Below, one piece after another: positions 17,836 to 26,771 of a DNA stretch of 64,000 nt. The DNA lies in the NCBI GenBank assembly GCA_943370175.1, contig CALRPU020000008.1, forward strand, positions 85,390 to 149,389. Reading direction: 5' to 3'. The DNA comes from Ideonella_A intermedia_A. GTDB taxonomy: Bacteria; Pseudomonadota; Gammaproteobacteria; Burkholderiales; Burkholderiaceae_C. Under the pieces are notes generated by a model. It did no database searches. It saw nothing but the letters and a program-made list of their open reading frames with translations, and had not been told where the DNA came from. The position numbers and the translations under genes were made by a program. Positions within the stretch are counted from its first letter, which is position 1. Each line of letters starts with the position of its first letter.

Positions 17836-18897
17836 ATGAACCGTTCGACCTTCCAACGCCGCAACCTCATCTGGTTGGCCGTTGGCGTCGCCGCCTTGCT
17901 GCTGCTTTGGCTGCTGTCGCCGGTGCTCACGCCTTTCATCGTGGCCGCGGTGCTGGCCTATGCGCTGCACCCGGCGGTCGAGGCGCTGGCGCGCCGCCGC
18001 GTTCCCCGGGTGGTGGCCGTGGTGCTGGTCGAAGTCGCGATGATCGTCGCCGTGCTGCTGGTGCTGTTGCTGATGGTGCCCATCTTGTCCAAGGAATTGC
18101 CGCTGCTGCGCGAGCAGATTCCCCTGCTGGCCGACCGCGCCAACCAGACGCTGGTGCCGCTGCTCAAGCAATACGGCGTCAACGTGGCGCTGGACACCGC
18201 CAGCATCAAGGCCTTCGTGCTGAAGTACCTGAACGCCAACCTCGAGGACTGGTTGGCCACCGTGCTCAGTTCGGCGCGCATCGGGGGCAGCATCGTGCTC
18301 GCGTTGGTGGGCAACCTCGTGCTGATCCCGGTGGTGCTGTTCTATCTGCTGCTCGACTGGACCGCGCTGGGCGAGCGCGCGGGCGCGTTGATTCCGCCGC
18401 GGCTGCGGCCGGCGGTGCAGGGTTTCCTGGACGAGTGCGATGAGGTGCTCGGCCAGTACCTGCGCGGTCAGCTGCTGGTGATGGGGCTGCTGGCCGTGGG
18501 CTACAGCATCGGCCTGGCACTGTTCGGCTTCGATCTCGCGGTGCCGGTGGGCGTGTTCACTGGCCTGGCCATCTTCATTCCCTACCTGGGCTACGGCCTC
18601 GGGCTGCTGCTGGCGCTGCTCGCCGGCATCCTGCAGTTTCAGGGCTGGTACGGCGTGGTGGCGGTGGCGGTGGTCTATGGCATCGGCCAGTTCGTTGAAA
18701 GCATGGTGCTGACACCGCGCCTGGTGGGGGAGCGCATCGGCCTGAACCCCCTGATGGTGATCTTTGCGCTGCTGGCCTTTGGTCACCTGTTCGGCTTCGT
18801 CGGGGTGCTGATCGCCTTGCCGGTCGGGGCCTTGATCGTGGTGGCGGTGCGCCGCTTGCGTGGCGCCTACCTCGCCAGCGCGCTGTACCGGGGTTGA
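17836..18897 (+). CDS. AI-2E/PerM family permease
   Basis: A 353-residue membrane protein with about seven hydrophobic segments and a large periplasmic loop. The family pattern is clear: LLSPVLTPFIVAAVLAYALH near the N-terminus, LRGQLLVMGLLAVGYSIGLA, FIPYLGYGLGLLLALLAGIL and the C-terminal LAFGHLFGFVGVLIALPVGA. Members range from autoinducer-2 exporters to Na+/H+ antiporters, so the substrate is open. Its stop shares bases with the hda start (TGATG), so the two are translationally coupled. The 156 bases upstream hold no gene; CTTAGAATCC is only a vague -10. Confidence 0.9.
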   Translation: MNRSTFQRRNLIWLAVGVAALLLLWLLSPVLTPFIVAAVLAYALHPAVEALARRRVPRVVAVVLVEVAMIVAVLLVLLLMVPILSKELPLLREQIPLLADRANQTLVPLLKQYGVNVALDTASIKAFVLKYLNANLEDWLATVLSSARIGGSIVLALVGNLVLIPVVLFYLLLDWTALGERAGALIPPRLRPAVQGFLDECDEVLGQYLRGQLLVMGLLAVGYSIGLALFGFDLAVPVGVFTGLAIFIPYLGYGLGLLLALLAGILQFQGWYGVVAVAVVYGIGQFVESMVLTPRLVGERIGLNPLMVIFALLAFGHLFGFVGVLIALPVGALIVVAVRRLRGAYLASALYRG

Positions 18898-19652
18898 TGC
18901 ACATGCCCGCCCACGCCCGTCCGGCCGCCGCCGTGGCCAGCATGCGTCAGGTGCCGTTGCCGATCACGCCCGAGCTGCCGTGCAGCTTCGACAGCTTCGT
19001 GCCTGGCGCCAACGCGCCCGCGCTGGTGCTGTTGGCCGAGCTGGCCGAAGAGGCTTGCCAAAGCACCTCGCCGCCCCCCGTGTACCTGTGGGGGCCCGCC
19101 GGCTGCGGCAAATCCCACCTGCTGCAAGCCCTGGCCGGGCGGGTGCAGGCCCTGGGCGGCAAGGCGGGCCATTTCGACGCGGGCACGCCCTTGCCCTGGG
19201 AACTGGACGAGGACCGCCACCTGACCGTGCTCGACCAATGCGACCGCTTCGACCTCGCGCGCCAGCAGGCGGCCTTCGCCTTGTTCGTCGACGCCAGCGC
19301 GCGCGGCACGCTGGTGGCCGGCGCCGGCGTGCCGCCACCGGTGGACCTCTTGCTGCGCGACGACCTTCGCACCCGGCTGGGCTGGGGCCATGTCATCGCG
19401 CTGCAGCCGCTGTCCGACGACGACACGCTGGCCCTGTTGCGCCAGAACGCCAGGGGCCGCGGCTACGGCCTCAGCGACGAACTGGCGCATTACGTGCTCA
19501 GCCATTTCCCGCGCGACCCGCAGCACCTGATGGCCTTGATGGACCGCGTGGACCGCTACTCGCTCGAGCACAAGCGCCCGTTGACCGTGCCGCTGCTCAA
19601 GCAGATGCTGCTCACCGAGCCGCTGAATCACCCGTTGGACCACCGGGTCTGA
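18897..19652 (+). CDS. hda: DnaA regulatory inactivator Hda
   Basis: A 251-residue AAA+ protein related to DnaA domain III. With the beta clamp it stimulates ATP hydrolysis by DnaA to prevent re-initiation. Walker A is GPAGCGKSH, the Walker B region reads LTVLDQCDRFD, and LLRDDLRTRLGWGHVIALQP contains the sensor/box VII arginines typical of Hda. The ATG overlaps the permease stop. A second candidate ATG at 18942 (MRQVPLPITPE) agrees better with the usual Hda N-terminus, where the clamp-binding peptide lies, and would give 236 residues. Confidence 0.92.
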   Translation: MHMPAHARPAAAVASMRQVPLPITPELPCSFDSFVPGANAPALVLLAELAEEACQSTSPPPVYLWGPAGCGKSHLLQALAGRVQALGGKAGHFDAGTPLPWELDEDRHLTVLDQCDRFDLARQQAAFALFVDASARGTLVAGAGVPPPVDLLLRDDLRTRLGWGHVIALQPLSDDDTLALLRQNARGRGYGLSDELAHYVLSHFPRDPQHLMALMDRVDRYSLEHKRPLTVPLLKQMLLTEPLNHPLDHRV

Positions 19653-19691
19653 AGGCGCCCGCCCGCTGCCAGACGCCTCCTGCCACCTGCC

Positions 19692-20381
19692 ATGCCCCTG
19701 CCCACGCCCGTGCCTGCGCTTTGCCTTTTCGACCTGGACCACACCCTGTTGCCGCTGGACTCCGACCACGCCTGGGGTGAGTTCGCCATCCGCCTGGGCT
19801 GGGTCGACGAAGCCAGCTTCCGGCGGGGCAACGACCATTTCTACGCCCAATACCTGGCGGGGCGCCTGGACATCGACGCCTACATCGACTTCACCACCGA
19901 GCCGCTGCGCCGGCACTCCGCCGACGAATGTGCCGCCGCGCACCGCCAGTTCATGGCCGAGGTGATCACACCGGCCATCCGGCCGCAGGCGCTGGCGCTG
20001 GTGCGCGAGCACCAGGCCCGCGGCGACTGGGTGGCGCTGGTCACCGCCACCAACGAGTTCGTCACCGCCCCCATCGCCCAGGCCCTTGGCATCGACGCGC
20101 TGATCGCGGTGCGGTTGAAGCGCGACGCCGACGGCCGCCCCACCGGCCGCATCGACGGCGTGCCCACCTACCGCGAAGGCAAGGTCACCCGGGTGGCCGA
20201 CTGGCTGGCCGAACGGGGCGCCGGCTGGGGCGATTTTTCATCCATCACCGTCTACAGCGACTCGCCCAACGACTTGCCGCTGCTCGAACGCGCGACCCAT
20301 CCGGTCGCGACCAACCCGGCCCCGGCCCTGGCAGACATTGCCCGGGCTCGGGGCTGGCGCATCCTGGACCTGTTCACATGA
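19692..20381 (+). CDS. HAD-IB family phosphatase
   Basis: A 229-residue haloacid dehalogenase-type hydrolase of the SerB-like IB subgroup. Motif I is FDLDHTL (nucleophile Asp and acid-base Asp), motif II is the Thr in VTATNEF, and motif III-IV is YSDSPNDLPLL. The helical cap between motifs I and II matches the IB group. These act on small phosphomonoesters such as phosphoserine or histidinol phosphate; which one cannot be told. The stop overlaps the pcnB ATG (ATGA). Confidence 0.9.
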   Translation: MPLPTPVPALCLFDLDHTLLPLDSDHAWGEFAIRLGWVDEASFRRGNDHFYAQYLAGRLDIDAYIDFTTEPLRRHSADECAAAHRQFMAEVITPAIRPQALALVREHQARGDWVALVTATNEFVTAPIAQALGIDALIAVRLKRDADGRPTGRIDGVPTYREGKVTRVADWLAERGAGWGDFSSITVYSDSPNDLPLLERATHPVATNPAPALADIARARGWRILDLFT

Positions 20382-22060
20382 TCAAGAAGCTCATCGACAA
20401 GCTGCTCGGCAAGCCGGCGGCCAAGGTGGCCGCCCCGGCCCACGACGCCCACGCCGCCCCCACCGGCCCAGTGCTGGGCAAACGCGTGGAAATCGCCCAG
20501 GCCGACCACGGCATCGACCCCAAGCTGCTCGACGACCGCGCGGTCAAGGTCGTGCAGACCCTGGCCGATGCGGGCTACGAGGCCTACATCGTCGGCGGCG
20601 CCGTGCGCGACCTGCTGCTGGGCCTGCGCCCCAAGGACTTCGACGTGGCCACCAACGCCACACCCGAGCAGGTCAAGGGCCTGTTCCGGCGTGCGTTCAT
20701 CATTGGCCGGCGCTTTCGCATCGTTCACGTGGTCCACGGCCGCGGGCGCGAGCACGAGGTGATCGAGGTCTCGACCTTCCGCGCCGTCATGGACCCGGCG
20801 GCCGCTGAGCAGGTGCCGGGCAACGAAAAGACCCTCAAGCGCGGCGAAAAGGACGTCAGCACCACCCGGGTGGTGGACGCCGAGGGCCGGGTGCTGCGCG
20901 ACAACGTGTGGGGCCCGCAGATCGAGGACGCCGCCCGCCGCGACTTCACCGTCAACGCCATGTACTACGACCCGCAGCGCCAGCTGGTGGTGGACTACCA
21001 CGGTGGCTTGCAGGACTCGCGGGCCAAGCTGCTGCGCATGATCGGCGATCCGGTCACCCGCTACCGCGAAGACCCGGTGCGCATCATCCGCGTGCTGCGC
21101 TTCGCGGCGAAGCTGGGCTTCGAGATCGAGCCCAAGACCCGCGCGCCCATCAAGGACATGGCGCCGCTGCTCGAGAACGTGCCGCCGTCGCGCCTGTTCG
21201 ACGAGATGATCAAGCTGCTGCAGACCGGGCACGCCATCAAGAGCATCGCCGAGCTGCGCAAGCAGGGCCTCTCGCGAGGCATCTTCCCGGTGCTGGACGC
21301 CGCGCTGACCGAGCTGCCTGGCCAGCCCAACCGCGCGCGCTTTGTCGAGGCCGCGTTGGCGGACACCGACCGCCGCGTGGGCGAGGGCAAGCCGGTGGCG
21401 CCCAGCTTCATGCTGGCCTGCCTGCTGTGGCATGACGTGCTGCAGGGCTGGCAGGCTCAGAAGGCGAAGGGCGAGGCACCGTTTCCGGCGCTGCAGCAAG
21501 CGGTCGACGCGGTGTTCGACGCGCGCATCGGCGACATCTCCGGCCGCGGCAAGCTGGGTGCCGACATGCGCGAGATCTGGCTGATGCAGCCGCGCTTCGA
21601 ACGCCGCGTGGGCAACGCGCCCTTCTCGCTGGTCGAGCAGCCGCGCTTCCGCGCCGGCTTCGACTTCCTGCGCCTGCGCGCCGACGTCGGCGAGGTCGAT
21701 GCCGCGCTGGCCGAGTGGTGGGAAGATTTCTCGCTGGAAAACGAAGACGGCCGCCGCGGCATGATGGACGACCTGAAGGCGGCGCAACGTCCGCGCGCCG
21801 TCAAGTCGTCCGCCCGGGGCCCGGCGGCGGGCGACGCGACCAGCGCACCGGCCGCCGGCCGGCACGCCGACGACGGCGGCGATGACGCCAACGACCGCGA
21901 CGCCGGCGACGACGAGGCCGATGACCTGCCGCCCAGCGACGGCACCCCCGCCCCCCGCAAGCGCCGCCGCCGCCGCCGCAAGCCGGCCGGCGCCCGCGGC
22001 GACGCGGGGTCCACGGCGTCGGGCGGTGGCGGCACGGGGGGAGCCGGTGGCGCCGGCTGA
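20378..22060 (+). CDS. pcnB: Poly(A) polymerase I
   Basis: A 560-residue class II nucleotidyltransferase that adds 3' poly(A) tails to RNA and so promotes decay. The catalytic region has VGGAVRDLLLGLRPKDFDVA (GG and DxD motif), then ARRDFTVNAMYYD, and the RNA-binding segment REDPVRIIRVLRFAAKLGFE. The last about 95 residues are low-complexity, first acidic (DDGGDDANDRDAGDDEADD), then KRRRRRRK and a Gly-rich end; basic tails are usual in this enzyme and bind RNA. The ATG overlaps the preceding stop, and the end overlaps folK by 14 bases. Confidence 0.95.
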   Translation: MIKKLIDKLLGKPAAKVAAPAHDAHAAPTGPVLGKRVEIAQADHGIDPKLLDDRAVKVVQTLADAGYEAYIVGGAVRDLLLGLRPKDFDVATNATPEQVKGLFRRAFIIGRRFRIVHVVHGRGREHEVIEVSTFRAVMDPAAAEQVPGNEKTLKRGEKDVSTTRVVDAEGRVLRDNVWGPQIEDAARRDFTVNAMYYDPQRQLVVDYHGGLQDSRAKLLRMIGDPVTRYREDPVRIIRVLRFAAKLGFEIEPKTRAPIKDMAPLLENVPPSRLFDEMIKLLQTGHAIKSIAELRKQGLSRGIFPVLDAALTELPGQPNRARFVEAALADTDRRVGEGKPVAPSFMLACLLWHDVLQGWQAQKAKGEAPFPALQQAVDAVFDARIGDISGRGKLGADMREIWLMQPRFERRVGNAPFSLVEQPRFRAGFDFLRLRADVGEVDAALAEWWEDFSLENEDGRRGMMDDLKAAQRPRAVKSSARGPAAGDATSAPAAGRHADDGGDDANDRDAGDDEADDLPPSDGTPAPRKRRRRRRKPAGARGDAGSTASGGGGTGGAGGAG

Positions 22061-22538
22061 GCACGGCGCGTACATCGGCGTGGGCGCCAACCTGGGCGAC
22101 GCCCAGGCCCGCGTGCTGGCCGCCATCGCCGACTGCGGGGCCATCGACGGCACCCGCCTGATCGCGCGTTCACCGCTGTACCGCACCGCGCCAGTCGATG
22201 CCGGTGGCGACGACTACATCAACGCCGTGTTGCAGCTGGGCACGCTGCTGGACCCGCTGCCGTTGCTCGACGCGCTGCAGGCCATCGAAGCCCGGCATGG
22301 CCGCGAGCGGCCCTACCGCAACGCGCCGCGCACCCTGGACCTGGACCTGCTGCTCTACGGCGGTCAGCGCATCGACACGCCTCGGCTGACGGTGCCACAC
22401 CCGCGCCTGCACCAGCGCGCTTTCGTGTTGCGCCCGTTGCTGGACATCGCGCCGGCGCTGTGCCTGCCCGGCCTGGGCGCGGCGCAATCGCACCTGGCGG
22501 CGGTGGCCGACCAGCGGATCGAACGCCTGCCCCTGTGA
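22047..22538 (+). CDS. folK: 2-amino-4-hydroxy-6-hydroxymethyldihydropteridine pyrophosphokinase
   Basis: A 163-residue HPPK, transferring pyrophosphate from ATP to the pterin in folate synthesis. Motifs are YIGVGANLGD, RSPLYRTAPV, ERPYRNAPRTLDLDLLLYG and PHPRLHQRAFVLRPL, all at canonical spacing. I start it at GTG 22047, six bases after a GGGGGAG ribosome-binding site; this overlaps the last 14 bases of pcnB. No ATG lies in a suitable position. The pcnB-folK order is common in Proteobacteria. Confidence 0.94.
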   Translation: MAPAEHGAYIGVGANLGDAQARVLAAIADCGAIDGTRLIARSPLYRTAPVDAGGDDYINAVLQLGTLLDPLPLLDALQAIEARHGRERPYRNAPRTLDLDLLLYGGQRIDTPRLTVPHPRLHQRAFVLRPLLDIAPALCLPGLGAAQSHLAAVADQRIERLPL

Positions 22539-22545
22539 GTCCCCG

Positions 22546-22899
22546 ATGAACTCGATTCCCATCTCGGTCCAGACCATCGGCCTGCTGATCGCGTCCAACG
22601 TCTTCATGACGATCGCGTGGTACGGGCACCTGAAAAGCCTGAACGACAAGGCCTGGTACGTCGCCGCGTTGATCAGCTGGGGCATCGCGCTGTTCGAGTA
22701 CCTGCTGCAGGTGCCGGCCAACCGCATCGGCTACGCCGGCGGTTTCAGCCTGGCCCAGCTGAAGATCATGCAGGAGGTGATCACCCTCACGGTGTTCGTC
22801 CCCTTCGCGATGATCTTCATGAACCAGCCCTTCCGCATGGACTTCGTCTGGGCCGGGCTGTGCCTGGTCGGGGCGGTGTACTTCATTTTCCGGGGCTGA
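22546..22899 (+). CDS. DUF486 family membrane protein
   Basis: A 117-residue inner-membrane protein with about four hydrophobic segments: QTIGLLIASNVFMTIAWYGH, AALISWGIALFEYLLQVPAN, ITLTVFVPFAMIFM and WAGLCLVGAVYFIF. The LISWGIALFEYLLQVPANR and LKIMQEVITL segments are characteristic of DUF486, which resembles small drug/metabolite transporters. No substrate is known. It starts seven bases after folK, in the same direction. Confidence 0.9.
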   Translation: MNSIPISVQTIGLLIASNVFMTIAWYGHLKSLNDKAWYVAALISWGIALFEYLLQVPANRIGYAGGFSLAQLKIMQEVITLTVFVPFAMIFMNQPFRMDFVWAGLCLVGAVYFIFRG

Positions 22900-22947
22900 C
22901 GCGCCCGCGCCAGCCCGGCCACCCCAACCAGCCCGGCGGGTGGGCGC

Positions 22948-24501
22948 TCAGCCCAGCTTCACCGGCACGAAGATGCGTTCGCCATTGCGCCACACCAGCA
23001 ACGCGACCTGCTTGGGCTGGCCCTTGAGCTGATCGCGCACCTGCGCGGCCGACTGCACCGGCCTGCCATTGACGGCCAGCAGCACGTCGCCTTCTTCCAC
23101 ACCGGCCAGTGCCGCCGCGCCGCTCACGTCCTCGACCACCAGGCCCTGGTCCAGTTCCGACTGGCGCTTCTCATCGGCATTGAGCGGCCGCAGGGCCAGT
23201 CCCAGCCGACCGCCCGGCGCGGCCTCGCTGCCGGCGTCGGCGCGCTTGTCGTCGGGCTCCGCGGTGCCCAGCTTGATGTCGAACTCTTTCCACGCCTTGT
23301 CGCGCCAGACCTTGAGCGTCACTTTTTCGCCGGGCGCGGCCAGCCCGATCTGGCTGGACAGGCTGCCCGAGCGCTCGATGGGCCGGCCATTCACCTCGGT
23401 GATCACGTCGCCCGCCTTGAGGCCCGCGCTTTGCGCCGCGCTGTCGGGCGTGACCTGGGCGATCAGCGCGCCGTCCGGTCGCGGCAGGCCGAAGGACTCG
23501 GCGAGCGCCTGGTTCAGGTCCTGCACCTGCACGCCCAGGCGGGCGTGGCGGGCGCGGCCGGTGTGGACGATCTGGTCTTTCACCTTCAGCGCCACGTCGA
23601 TGGGAATGGCGAAGCTCAACCCCTGGAAGCCGCCGCTTTGCGAGTAGATCTGGGCGTTGATCCCGACCACCGAGCCGCCGCCGTCGAACAGCGGCCCGCC
23701 CGAGTTGCCGGGGTTCACGGCCGCGTCGGTCTGGATGAAAGGCACCACGGCGTCGCCCGGCAAAGAACGGCCCTTGGCGCTGACGATGCCCGAGGTCGCG
23801 GTCTGCTCGAAGCCATAGGGCGCGCCGATGGCCAGCACCGGGTCGCCGACCTCCAGCACGCGCGGGTCGCCCAGGCGCACCGTCGGCAGGTTCTTGGCGT
23901 CGATGCGCAGCACGGCGATGTCGGTCACCGGGTCGCTGCCCAGCACCTTGGCCGAGAACTCGCGTCGGTCGCTGAGCTTGACCGTCACCTCCTTGGCGTC
24001 GCGCACCACGTGGGCATTGGTCAGGATCAGGCCGTCGCCGCTGATGATGAAGCCCGAACCCTGGCCGCGGAAGGGCACCGACGGCTGGCCCCGCTGGCCA
24101 CGCTGCTGGAAGCCCGGCATGCCGCGAAAGAATTGGAAGAAAGGGTCGTTCTCCATGCCCTGGGGCAGGCCCTGTTCCTCGCGCGAGGCCTTGTGCAGGC
24201 CTTCCACCGTCACGCCCACCACCGCCGGTCCGCCCTGGCGCACGATGGCCCGGTAATCCGGCGCGGCCGCGGGGGCGATCGCGCCGCGGCCGGGCTCGGT
24301 GATGGCGGCGCCCGCGTTCGGGCCGAGCGCGGCCAGCGCCGTGCCGTGTTGGGTCGAGTCGCCCGCGCCGTTGGCGTCGGTCGCTCGGCCGGCGGCCGGC
24401 TTGTTCAGCGTCAGCCAGGCGGGCAGGTCGAACGCACCAGCGGTGCCGGCGGCCAAAACACCCGCGGCCACCAGGGCCGCGGCAAGGGACGTCTTTTTCA
24501 T
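22948..24501 (-). CDS. HtrA/DegP-type periplasmic serine protease
   Basis: A 517-residue protease-chaperone with an N-terminal signal peptide (MKKTSLAAALVAAGVLAAGT). The catalytic triad is His164 in LTNAHVV, Asp194 in DIAVLRID and Ser267 in GNSGGPLFD. Two PDZ domains follow: the first contains GVQVQDLNQ and GLKAGDVITEVNGRPI, the second GVEEGDVLLAVNGRPV. It probably degrades misfolded envelope proteins. The gene lies 57 bases downstream of the sensor kinase on the same strand, so the two-component system may share its transcript and control it, as known for some DegP genes. Confidence 0.94.
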   Translation of the reverse strand: MKKTSLAAALVAAGVLAAGTAGAFDLPAWLTLNKPAAGRATDANGAGDSTQHGTALAALGPNAGAAITEPGRGAIAPAAAPDYRAIVRQGGPAVVGVTVEGLHKASREEQGLPQGMENDPFFQFFRGMPGFQQRGQRGQPSVPFRGQGSGFIISGDGLILTNAHVVRDAKEVTVKLSDRREFSAKVLGSDPVTDIAVLRIDAKNLPTVRLGDPRVLEVGDPVLAIGAPYGFEQTATSGIVSAKGRSLPGDAVVPFIQTDAAVNPGNSGGPLFDGGGSVVGINAQIYSQSGGFQGLSFAIPIDVALKVKDQIVHTGRARHARLGVQVQDLNQALAESFGLPRPDGALIAQVTPDSAAQSAGLKAGDVITEVNGRPIERSGSLSSQIGLAAPGEKVTLKVWRDKAWKEFDIKLGTAEPDDKRADAGSEAAPGGRLGLALRPLNADEKRQSELDQGLVVEDVSGAAALAGVEEGDVLLAVNGRPVQSAAQVRDQLKGQPKQVALLVWRNGERIFVPVKLG

Positions 24502-24558
24502 CGCTTTCCTCCGTCAACGGACTCGGCGCACCCGAACGGGCTCGCCACGGCCTGGACC

Positions 24559-25914
24559 TTAGGACGCGGCGGTGAGGCCTTCGTGAGCCGCCGATGAAGC
24601 GAAAGTGAGGGCGGGCAGGCGGAGTTCGGCCCGCAGGCCGCTCTGCGGCGAGCGGTCCAGCGCGACCGTGCCGCCATGGCGCTCGGCGATGCTGCGCACG
24701 ATGGCCAGGCCCAGGCCGCTGCCCTCGGCGGGGGTGGCGCTGCGGCGGTAGAAGCGGTCGAACACGCGCTCGCGGTCGTCCGGCGGGATGCCCGGGCCGG
24801 CGTCGTCCACGCGCAGCACGGCCTGGTCGCCCAGGCGCTCGACGCCGACGGCCACCGGCGTGCCCGGCGGGCTGTGGCGCAGCGCGTTGTCGATCAGGTT
24901 GCGCAGCAGCAAGCGCAGGGCGACCGCGTCGCCCTCCACCGGCACCGCGCCGGTGGCTTGCAGGTCCAGTGCGCTGCCGCGCTGCAAGGCGAGCGGCACG
25001 GTGTCGGCCATCACCTCGCGGGCGAGCTCGGCCAGGTCCACGCGCTGTGCCGGGGCGGGCGGTGCGCCCGGCTCGCTGCGGGCCAGCGCGAGCAGCTGCT
25101 CGACCAGGCGCGCGCTGCGCTCTATGCCCCGCGCCAGCTCGGCCTGCGCGGCGCGGCGCGCGGCGTCGTCGGGCGCGCGTTCGAGCAGGGTCAGCTGCAG
25201 CTTCAGGGCGGTCAACGGCGAGCGCAGCTCATGGGCCGCGTCGGCCACGAAAGCGCGCTGGCCGTCCAGTGATCGGGCCAGCCGCGCCAGCAGCGCGTTC
25301 AGGGCATCCGCCAGCGGCGCCACCTCGTCGGGCAGGCCGCTGGCGGGCAGTGGCGACAGCGCGTCGGCATCGCGTCGGCGCACCGCGACCGCCAACTGCT
25401 GCAGCGGGCGCAGGGTCAGCGCCGTCAGCCACCACAGGGCGGCACCCAGCAGCGGCGCGACGGCGGCCAGCGGCAGCACGCTGCGCAGTGCGGCGTTGGC
25501 GGCCAGGTGCTGACGGATGCGCAACGGCTGGGCCACCTGGATCACCCGGTCGCGCGTGGCCACGCTGAAGGTGCGCCAGCGCTCGGGCCCGGCCTCGACG
25601 TCGGCCCAGCCGATCAGCGCGCGCGCTGGCAGCGCCGAATGCGGGCGCGAGGCGTAGATGGTGCGACCGTCGGCCGTCCAGATCTGGATCACCACGTCCA
25701 GCTCTTCGTCGTTGAGCGCTGCGGCCTGGTCGGGCGCGATCTCGCCCTGGTCGCGCAGCGACAAGGCCATCTGGCGCAGCTGATAGTCGAACAGCGCCTC
25801 GGTTTGCGCGAGCACGCTGCGGTAGGTCAGTCCGCCGGTGAGCAGCGCGGCCAGCGCCAGCAGGGCCAGCAGGCTCAGCAGCAGCCGCCAGCGCAGGGAA
25901 TGCACGGCGATCAT
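24559..25914 (-). CDS. Two-component sensor histidine kinase (QseC-like)
   Basis: A 451-residue inner-membrane kinase. A first membrane segment (about 10-30) and a second (about 145-168) flank a periplasmic sensor of about 115 residues. A HAMP-like region follows, then the H-box AFVADAAHELRSPLTAL (phospho-His228), the N-box LIDNALRHSP, DDAGPGIPPDD (G1), RFYRR (F-box) and GSGLGLAIV (G2). The ATG overlaps the response-regulator stop (ATGA). The layout matches the QseC/PmrB type; the signal is unknown. Confidence 0.93.
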   Translation of the reverse strand: MIAVHSLRWRLLLSLLALLALAALLTGGLTYRSVLAQTEALFDYQLRQMALSLRDQGEIAPDQAAALNDEELDVVIQIWTADGRTIYASRPHSALPARALIGWADVEAGPERWRTFSVATRDRVIQVAQPLRIRQHLAANAALRSVLPLAAVAPLLGAALWWLTALTLRPLQQLAVAVRRRDADALSPLPASGLPDEVAPLADALNALLARLARSLDGQRAFVADAAHELRSPLTALKLQLTLLERAPDDAARRAAQAELARGIERSARLVEQLLALARSEPGAPPAPAQRVDLAELAREVMADTVPLALQRGSALDLQATGAVPVEGDAVALRLLLRNLIDNALRHSPPGTPVAVGVERLGDQAVLRVDDAGPGIPPDDRERVFDRFYRRSATPAEGSGLGLAIVRSIAERHGGTVALDRSPQSGLRAELRLPALTFASSAAHEGLTAAS

Positions 25915-26702
25915 GGCGGGGGGTCGTTGGGCGGCAACGGCGGGTTCGGGGCGGTGGGGTTGTCGGTGGGGACGCCGGGCGGCTCGGGGCTCAGGAAGTA
26001 GCCGACGCCGCGCATGTTGCCGATGAAGTCGGCGCCCAGCTTGCGGCGCAGCTGCATCACGTAGACCGACACCGCGTTGCTTTCGATCTCTTCGCCCCAG
26101 CCGTACAGGCGGTCCTCGAGTTGCGCCCGCGACAGCACGGCCCCGGGCCGGGTCATCAAGGCCTCCAGCACCGCCAGTTCGCGGCCGGACAGCACCACCG
26201 GCACGCCGTGGCGCGTGACCTGGCGCGTGGCCAGGTCGAACTGCACCTGGCGGTGGCTCAGCACCGACTGGGCGCGGCCGCCATGGCGGCGCATCACGGC
26301 GCGAATGCGGGCCGTCAGTTCGTCGAGGTCGAAGGGTTTGACGAGGTAGTCGTCGGCGCCGCTGTCCAGGCCGCGCACGCGGTCGCCGGGCGCGTCGCGG
26401 GCGGTCAGCACGATGACGGGCGTGCGGTCCTCTCGGTGGCGCAGCGCGCGCAGCAGCGACAAGCCGTCGCGCGGCGCCGCGCCGGTGGCGCCCGCTGCGG
26501 GGGGCGGAGCCATTGCGCCGGGGGCGGGGCCGCCCTCGGGCAGGCCAAGGTCCAGCAACACCAGGTCGAAGCGCTCCGTCGCCAGCACGGCGTGCGCCGC
26601 GCTCAGGTCGCGCACCCAGTCGACCGCGTGCCCTTCCTGGCGCAACGCGGCCCGCAGGCCTTCGCCGATCATCCGGTCGTCTTCAACGAGCAGCAATCGC
26701 AT
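25911..26702 (-). CDS. OmpR-type response regulator with an insertion in the receiver domain
   Basis: A 263-residue regulator with receiver and OmpR/PhoB winged-helix domains. Acidic residues ED(D) at 7-9, phospho-acceptor Asp51 in LVLLDLGLP, the Thr in VIVLTARD and Lys in DDYLVKPFDL are intact. The C-terminal domain ends VSVYVMQLRRKLG, GVGYFL. Just after Asp51, about 22 Pro/Ala/Gly residues (57-78) are inserted where relatives have two or three. The C-terminal 20 residues are also Pro-rich. The stop overlaps the kinase ATG. It probably controls the adjacent htrA-like gene or its own operon. Confidence 0.94.
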   Translation of the reverse strand: MRLLLVEDDRMIGEGLRAALRQEGHAVDWVRDLSAAHAVLATERFDLVLLDLGLPEGGPAPGAMAPPPAAGATGAAPRDGLSLLRALRHREDRTPVIVLTARDAPGDRVRGLDSGADDYLVKPFDLDELTARIRAVMRRHGGRAQSVLSHRQVQFDLATRQVTRHGVPVVLSGRELAVLEALMTRPGAVLSRAQLEDRLYGWGEEIESNAVSVYVMQLRRKLGADFIGNMRGVGYFLSPEPPGVPTDNPTAPNPPLPPNDPPP

Positions 26703-26771
26703 GGTGGGTCGAGGGTCCGTGGCGCACAAGCGCGATGCTACGGTTTGGTCGACGCCTTGGTCGGCACGCCA

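Noticed and set aside
22900..22947. GC-rich stems between the DUF486 and htrA genes as a bidirectional terminator
   Set aside because: The pairing is imperfect, the loop long and there is no U-tract on either strand.
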